Positions 15,895 through 19,973 of a DNA stretch of 19,973 bases are shown in pieces. Both the position numbers and the translations under genes were made by a program. A model generated the notes under the pieces. That model saw only the letters and a program-made list of their open reading frames with translations, ran no database searches and was not told the origin of the DNA. The stretch covers positions 1 to 19,973 of the forward strand of contig USPQ01000047.1 in NCBI GenBank assembly GCA_900556625.1. Reading direction: 5' to 3'. Every line of letters starts with the position of its first letter. Positions within the stretch are counted from its first letter, which is position 1. Source of the DNA: an uncultured Bacteroides sp. Its GTDB lineage: Bacteria; Bacteroidota; Bacteroidia; Bacteroidales; Bacteroidaceae.

Positions 15895-17098
15895 ATATTA
15901 CACAATGTACACTTTCTGACACAAGAATCCACGCACGATACTTACTTTTTTTATAAACCGGCACTAATGGCAAATAACCAGAGCAGATTCTTCCCTGATC
16001 CATTTCCAATGGATAAGTCTCTGCCATTGCTGTGTGTGCGTTCCATGCTGCTCCATCCGAAGGGGCATAATCTATCTGAAAAATCCCTGTTGAGAAAGGA
16101 CATATATAACGGTCATACAAGTGACGCGCTACTACTCCCATATTCATCCGCAAGTTTATTTCCACACAAGGATGAATACGATAAGCCGGAGATTCCGGGA
16201 AGCGGCAAATCATCATATCAACTCCCAAATAGCCATTGTAAACACTTCCAAAGCGAAGAGATAATTCCCGTTCAAGACAATTACGCAATTTATCAAGCTC
16301 CCCGACGGGGACATATTCCGAAAGATTATGTTCAATCGCAGCATTTGAAATCAACCGATTACCCTCATACGCCCCACTCCCACCCGTGCGAAATTGAGAG
16401 TATCCGATGAAATTGAACCGTCCGTCACCTGAAGAATGAAATTCCATAGCAAAATCTTCTACCTTATTATATACAGGTTCACCGATTACGCCACCCTGCT
16501 GACTTCCGATACGCAAACACCAACCGGAAATTGAAGGCGTATAAATGCCTTTACACCAGTTCAATCCCTTACCGCTACCCGAAAGAGGTGCTTTCAGCAG
16601 ACAGGTATCATGCGATTCAACAAATGATTTCCATTCTTCGGGAAGTGTCAGGTAGAAGGATTCACCGCAAAAATAATTGTCCAATTGCAGATGAGGCAAC
16701 AGCTCTACTGCACAGGAACGGTGTGAACAAGAACGTAATTTATTTAATTGTTCAATAGAAGGTAATGCGTGCTTCTCTATTCCTAAGTCCAAGAGACGTT
16801 TTCTTACAGCGATGTCCCATCCCCAAGGACGGATATCCAGGTTTCGTTCGGAAGCAAGTTCCGGTTCTGTCATCAGATGTACCGAAAGTCCCAACAGTTG
16901 CTGCATCCTTTTCATATAGTCAAGATTATAAGCGGAAGGGGCCAATACCGCACTCCCCTCTTCGGCATACCACACCGGCAGCAACGCCAGCTCAGCCGCC
17001 ATCTGCCGGGCGGAGGCCGGTGGCATATAATTGATTTCACCGCTAGCCAACGCCAAGTCATGTTCCGGGTTGAATAGATAAAGAGTCTTTTTAGCCAT
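15893..17098 (-). CDS. Uncharacterised ATP-grasp-like protein
   Basis: A 401-aa cytoplasmic protein that I cannot name. By eye it has an ATP-grasp plan. The N-terminal pre-grasp part begins TLYLFNPEHDLALASG (5-20). A Lys followed by a glycine loop, KAPLSGSGKG (169-178), resembles the nucleotide-binding Lys and flexible loop. GEPVYNKVEDFAMEF (206-220) could supply adenine contacts, and GYLGVDMM (289-296, Asp294) and CVEINLRMNMG (311-321, Glu313 and Asn315) resemble the metal-binding Asp/Glu/Asn of ATP-grasp ligases. Such enzymes join a carboxylate to an amine or thiol through an acyl-phosphate; the substrate here is unknown. The start at 17098 is preferred over an in-frame ATG 18 codons earlier because it fits the promoter position and starts the conserved strand. 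It is a stand-alone gene. Confidence 0.88.
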   Translation of the reverse strand: MAKKTLYLFNPEHDLALASGEINYMPPASARQMAAELALLPVWYAEEGSAVLAPSAYNLDYMKRMQQLLGLSVHLMTEPELASERNLDIRPWGWDIAVRKRLLDLGIEKHALPSIEQLNKLRSCSHRSCAVELLPHLQLDNYFCGESFYLTLPEEWKSFVESHDTCLLKAPLSGSGKGLNWCKGIYTPSISGWCLRIGSQQGGVIGEPVYNKVEDFAMEFHSSGDGRFNFIGYSQFRTGGSGAYEGNRLISNAAIEHNLSEYVPVGELDKLRNCLERELSLRFGSVYNGYLGVDMMICRFPESPAYRIHPCVEINLRMNMGVVARHLYDRYICPFSTGIFQIDYAPSDGAAWNAHTAMAETYPLEMDQGRICSGYLPLVPVYKKSKYRAWILVSESVHCVI

Positions 17099-17125
17099 CT
17101 CAAACGAATTCAAAACTTTATTCTG

Positions 17126-17133
17126 CAAATATA
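17126..17133 (-). promoter_or_regulatory. Candidate -7 element of the ATP-grasp-like gene
   Basis: On the minus strand this reads TATATTTG, matching TAnnTTTG, 27 bp before the ATG at 17098. No good TTTG at 19 bp; a TTG lies about 16 bp upstream. It supports the shorter start, since the longer start at 17152 would lie upstream of it. Confidence 0.45.
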
Positions 17134-17206
17134 TGCAGGAAATAGTCAGCAATACTTAATAATAAGAAGAAAGTTAGAGTTAAAAGCACAATTTTGCCAT
17201 CTCTAC

Positions 17207-17237
17207 TTTGCAAATCTTAAAAAAAGCACTATATTTG
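17207..17237 (+). promoter_or_regulatory. Bacteroides-type promoter of the AAA ATPase gene
   Basis: TTTG (17207-17210), 19 bp, TATATTTG (17230-17237): an exact match to the Bacteroidetes consensus. Transcription from about 17245 excludes the TTG reading at 17208, which is the -33 box itself, and leaves a short leader before the ATG at 17262. Confidence 0.75.
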
Positions 17238-17261
17238 CCACCCGTAAAACTAAGAACAGAA

Positions 17262-18440
17262 ATGGAAGCATTCTATCGCACACACGCCTACCTTGTTGAG
17301 CACACCAATGCCCCCGTTCGCCGTGACCTTATGGATGAGATTGATTGGAGCGACCGCTTGATTGGTATCAAAGGGACACGTGGCGTAGGAAAAACCACTT
17401 TCCTGCTCCAATACGCAAAAGAGAAATTCGGGACCGACCGCTCTTGTCTGTTCATCAACATGAACAACTTCTACTTCTCGGGACACAGCATTGTGGACTT
17501 TGCCAACGAATTTCAAAAACGCGGTGGAAAAGTACTACTCATCGACCAAGTATTCAAGCACCCGGAATGGAGCAAGGAGTTACGTATGTGTTACGACCGC
17601 TTTCCCAATCTGAAGATAGTCTTTACCGGTTCGTCCGTGATGCGGCTGAAGGAAGAAAACCTTGAATTGCGCGATATTGCAAAAAGCTATAACCTGCGCG
17701 GATTTTCTTTCCGTGAATTCTTGAACTTGCAGACCGGTATGAAGTTTCGGGCTTACAGCCTCGAAGAGATTCTAAGCACACATGAACAGATTGCCAAAGG
17801 AGTGCTTTCCAAGGTACGTCCGTTGGATTATTTTCAGGATTACCTACATCACGGATTCTATCCGTTCTTCCTCGAAAAGCGCAACTTTTCGGAGAATCTG
17901 CTAAAGACAATGAACATGATGGTGGAAGTGGATATCCTACTTCTCAAACAAATAGAACTGAAATATCTTTCAAAGATAAAAAAATTACTATATTTGCTCG
18001 CTGTCGACGGACCGAAGGCTCCAAATGTCAGCCAGTTGGCAAGCGACATACAAACATCCCGCGCTACGGTGATGAATTACATCAAGTATCTGGCGGACGC
18101 ACGACTCATTAATCTGGTTTATCCGAAAGGGGAAGAATTTCCGAAAAAACCTTCGAAGATAATGATGCACAACTCCAACTTGATGTATTCCATCTACCCG
18201 GTGAAAGTAGAAGAACAGGATGTATTGGACACTTTCTTTGCAAACTCTTTATGGAAGGACCATAAGATACACAAAGGAGACAAGAATTTCTCTTTTATCG
18301 TAGACGAAGTGATGCCGTTCAAGATTTGCCTGGAAGGTGCAAAGATTAAGAATAACCCGAATGTGACGTATGCGTTGCATAAGGCAGAAATAGGTCGGGG
18401 CAACCAGATACCTCTCTGGATGTTCGGCTTTTTATATTAA
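17262..18440 (+). CDS. AAA_14/DUF4143-type ATPase with altered Walker B
   Basis: A 392-aa protein of the AAA family often annotated AAA_14/DUF4143. Walker A is GTRGVGKT (38-45, Lys44). The Walker B strand is VLLIDQVFKHPEW, with Asp95 followed by Gln96 where relatives usually have Glu in a DEVHKYP-type motif. A sensor-like strand IVFTGSS and the GFSFREFLNL segment follow. A winged-helix-like region (NVSQLASDIQTSRATVMNYIKYL) lies in the second half, and the C-terminal part has the DUF4143 layout, ending EIGRGNQIPLWMFGFLY. Proteins of this family are widespread in Bacteroides and poorly understood; roles in DNA or defence have been suggested only by analogy. The loss of the usual catalytic Glu suggests weak or no ATP hydrolysis. 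The stop is 32 bp before nifJ with no terminator between. Confidence 0.9.
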   Translation: MEAFYRTHAYLVEHTNAPVRRDLMDEIDWSDRLIGIKGTRGVGKTTFLLQYAKEKFGTDRSCLFINMNNFYFSGHSIVDFANEFQKRGGKVLLIDQVFKHPEWSKELRMCYDRFPNLKIVFTGSSVMRLKEENLELRDIAKSYNLRGFSFREFLNLQTGMKFRAYSLEEILSTHEQIAKGVLSKVRPLDYFQDYLHHGFYPFFLEKRNFSENLLKTMNMMVEVDILLLKQIELKYLSKIKKLLYLLAVDGPKAPNVSQLASDIQTSRATVMNYIKYLADARLINLVYPKGEEFPKKPSKIMMHNSNLMYSIYPVKVEEQDVLDTFFANSLWKDHKIHKGDKNFSFIVDEVMPFKICLEGAKIKNNPNVTYALHKAEIGRGNQIPLWMFGFLY

Positions 18441-18472
18441 AAGATTTATTTACTTAAATATTTAATTTAGTT

Positions 18473-19973
18473 ATGACTAAACAGAAGAAATTCATCACTT
18501 GTGACGGTAACCAAGCTGCAGCACATATCTCGTATATGTTCTCTGAAGTAGCAGCTATCTATCCGATCACTCCTTCTTCGACTATGGCTGAGTACGTAGA
18601 CGAATGGGCTGCCGCAGGACGTAAAAATATCTTCGGCGAAACAGTATTGGTACAGGAAATGCAATCTGAAGGCGGTGCTGCCGGTGCAGTTCACGGTTCT
18701 CTTCAGGCTGGTGCGTTGACTACTACTTACACTGCTTCTCAGGGTCTTCTCCTGATGATCCCTAATATGTACAAAATTGCCGGTGAGTTCTTGCCTTGCG
18801 TATTCCATGTATCTGCTCGTACATTGGCTTCTCACGCATTGTGTATCTTCGGTGACCACCAAGACGTAATGTCAGCTCGTCAGACTGGCTTCGCTATGTT
18901 GGCTGAAGGTTCCGTACAGGAAGTTATGGATTTGGCCGGTGTTGCCCACTTGGCTACTATCAAATCACGCGTTCCGTTCATGAACTTCTTCGATGGTTTC
19001 CGTACTTCTCACGAAATCCAGAAGATCGAAATGTTGGAAAACGAAGATCTTGCTCCGCTGATTGATCAGGAAGCTTTGGCTGAATTCCGTGCCCGCGCAC
19101 TGAATCCGATGAATCCGGTTGCTCGTGGTATGGCTGAAAATCCTGACCATTTCTTCCAACATCGTGAATCATGCAACAACTACTATGAAGCAGTTCCTGC
19201 TATCGTAGAAGAATACATGAATGAAATTTCTAAGATTACAGGCCGCAAATATGGTTTGTTCGACTACTACGGTGCTGAAGATGCAGAACGCGTAATTATC
19301 GCTATGGGTTCTGTAACAGAAGCTGCCCGCGAAGCTATCGACTACTTGGTAGCAAACGGTGAGAAAGTAGGTTTGGTTGCCGTACACTTGTATCGTCCGT
19401 TCTCTGCTAAACACTTCTTGGCTGCTGTACCTAAGACTGCTAAGACTATCGCAGTTCTTGACCGTACAAAAGAACCGGGTGCTAACGGTGAACCTCTTTA
19501 TCTTGACGTTAAAGATTGCTTCTATGGTGTTGAAAATGCTCCTGTTATCGTTGGCGGTCGCTACGGTCTGGGGTCAAAAGATACTACTCCTGCACAGATC
19601 ATCGCAGTATTCAAAAACTTGGCTATGCCAATGCCGAAGAACCACTTCACTATCGGTATCGTAGATGACGTTACTTTCACTTCTCTTCCGCAAGAAGAAG
19701 AAATCGCATTGGGCGGTGAAGGTATGTTCGAAGCTAAATTCTACGGTCTGGGTGCTGACGGTACAGTAGGTGCTAACAAGAACTCTGTGAAAATTATCGG
19801 TGATAACACTGACAAACACTGTCAGGCTTACTTCTCATACGACTCTAAGAAGTCAGGTGGTTTCACTTGTTCTCACTTGCGTTTCGGTGATACTCCGATC
19901 CGTTCCACTTATTTGGTTAACACTCCGAACTTCGTTGCTTGTCACGTTCAGGCTTACCTGCACATGTACGACG
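18473..19973 (+). CDS. nifJ: Pyruvate:ferredoxin (flavodoxin) oxidoreductase, N-terminal part
   Basis: About 500 residues of a single-chain PFOR, cut by the right edge of the window. The enzyme turns pyruvate and CoA into acetyl-CoA and CO2 with reduction of ferredoxin or flavodoxin, central to anaerobic energy metabolism. Visible are the thiamine-pyrophosphate domain start with YPITPSSTMAEYVDEW (30-45), VQEMQSEGGAAGAVHG, TYTASQGLLLMIPNMYK and FGDHQDVMSARQTGFAML, then the second domain (VIIAMGSVTEAAREAIDYL, VHLYRPFSAKHF, LDRTKEPGANGEPL) and the start of the next domain (FYGLGADGTVGANKNSVKIIG). The complete family protein is about 1170-1190 aa, so the FeS domains and C-terminus lie outside. 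Codon use looks restricted (frequent GCT, GGT, CGT, AAC), as in highly expressed genes. No TAnnTTTG was found in the 32-bp gap, so its promoter may lie inside the ATPase gene. Confidence 0.96.
   Translation, partial: MTKQKKFITCDGNQAAAHISYMFSEVAAIYPITPSSTMAEYVDEWAAAGRKNIFGETVLVQEMQSEGGAAGAVHGSLQAGALTTTYTASQGLLLMIPNMYKIAGEFLPCVFHVSARTLASHALCIFGDHQDVMSARQTGFAMLAEGSVQEVMDLAGVAHLATIKSRVPFMNFFDGFRTSHEIQKIEMLENEDLAPLIDQEALAEFRARALNPMNPVARGMAENPDHFFQHRESCNNYYEAVPAIVEEYMNEISKITGRKYGLFDYYGAEDAERVIIAMGSVTEAAREAIDYLVANGEKVGLVAVHLYRPFSAKHFLAAVPKTAKTIAVLDRTKEPGANGEPLYLDVKDCFYGVENAPVIVGGRYGLGSKDTTPAQIIAVFKNLAMPMPKNHFTIGIVDDVTFTSLPQEEEIALGGEGMFEAKFYGLGADGTVGANKNSVKIIGDNTDKHCQAYFSYDSKKSGGFTCSHLRFGDTPIRSTYLVNTPNFVACHVQAYLHMYD

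Noticed and set aside
15862..16410. 182-codon plus-strand open frame opposite the ATP-grasp-like gene
   Set aside because: Shadow frame; composition unlike a real protein (Ser/His/Pro-rich) and no promoter or ribosome-binding site.
17208..17261. N-terminal extension of the AAA ATPase starting at TTG 17208
   Set aside because: That TTG is part of the -33 box of a consensus promoter, so it is upstream of transcription.

Overview
The window looks like a piece of a Bacteroides chromosome. Three things point there: a hybrid two-component system protein (HTCS, sensor and AraC-type regulator in one chain), several upstream elements matching the Bacteroidetes promoter (-33 TTTG, -7 TAnnTTTG), and A/T-rich leaders mostly without strong Shine-Dalgarno sites. 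I cannot name the species. Most genes are recognisable chromosomal genes. I see no phage genes, transposase, CRISPR array, tRNA or rRNA.

Layout. Bases 1-1688 are the 3' part of purL (purine synthesis), closed by a strong terminator. An intergenic stretch with a 21-bp-spaced direct repeat and a good consensus promoter leads to a 1344-aa HTCS. The HTCS stop overlaps the start of the first of two half-size chromate transporter (CHR) genes by 4 bp. The second CHR gene runs tail to tail, with overlapping stop codons, into a minus-strand secreted GHL10 (DUF187) glycoside hydrolase-like gene. That gene shares a divergent promoter region with uvrA.

After uvrA comes 615 bp without a gene (11532-12146). 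It holds a long near-perfect palindrome next to an A8/T8 tract, several smaller inverted and direct repeats, and a striking array of palindromes spaced 22 bp apart. To its right lies a tightly packed minus-strand operon: a short CstA transporter, a 76-aa two-helix membrane protein overlapping it by 4 bp, and a small outer-membrane beta-barrel protein 4 bp further on. A second, different GHL10 gene diverges from cstA. It converges on an uncharacterised ATP-grasp-like gene. A AAA_14/DUF4143-type ATPase follows, with a clean promoter and an atypical Walker B (Asp-Gln instead of Asp-Glu). The window ends inside nifJ (pyruvate:ferredoxin/flavodoxin oxidoreductase).

How the genes may work together: the HTCS and CHR genes probably form one transcription unit, which is unusual because HTCS proteins normally sit beside polysaccharide-utilisation genes. 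The cstA trio could be an uptake unit spanning inner and outer membrane. The rest are single genes. The least explained parts are the 22-bp dyad array, the HTCS-CHR coupling, the CstA accessory proteins and the altered ATPase.
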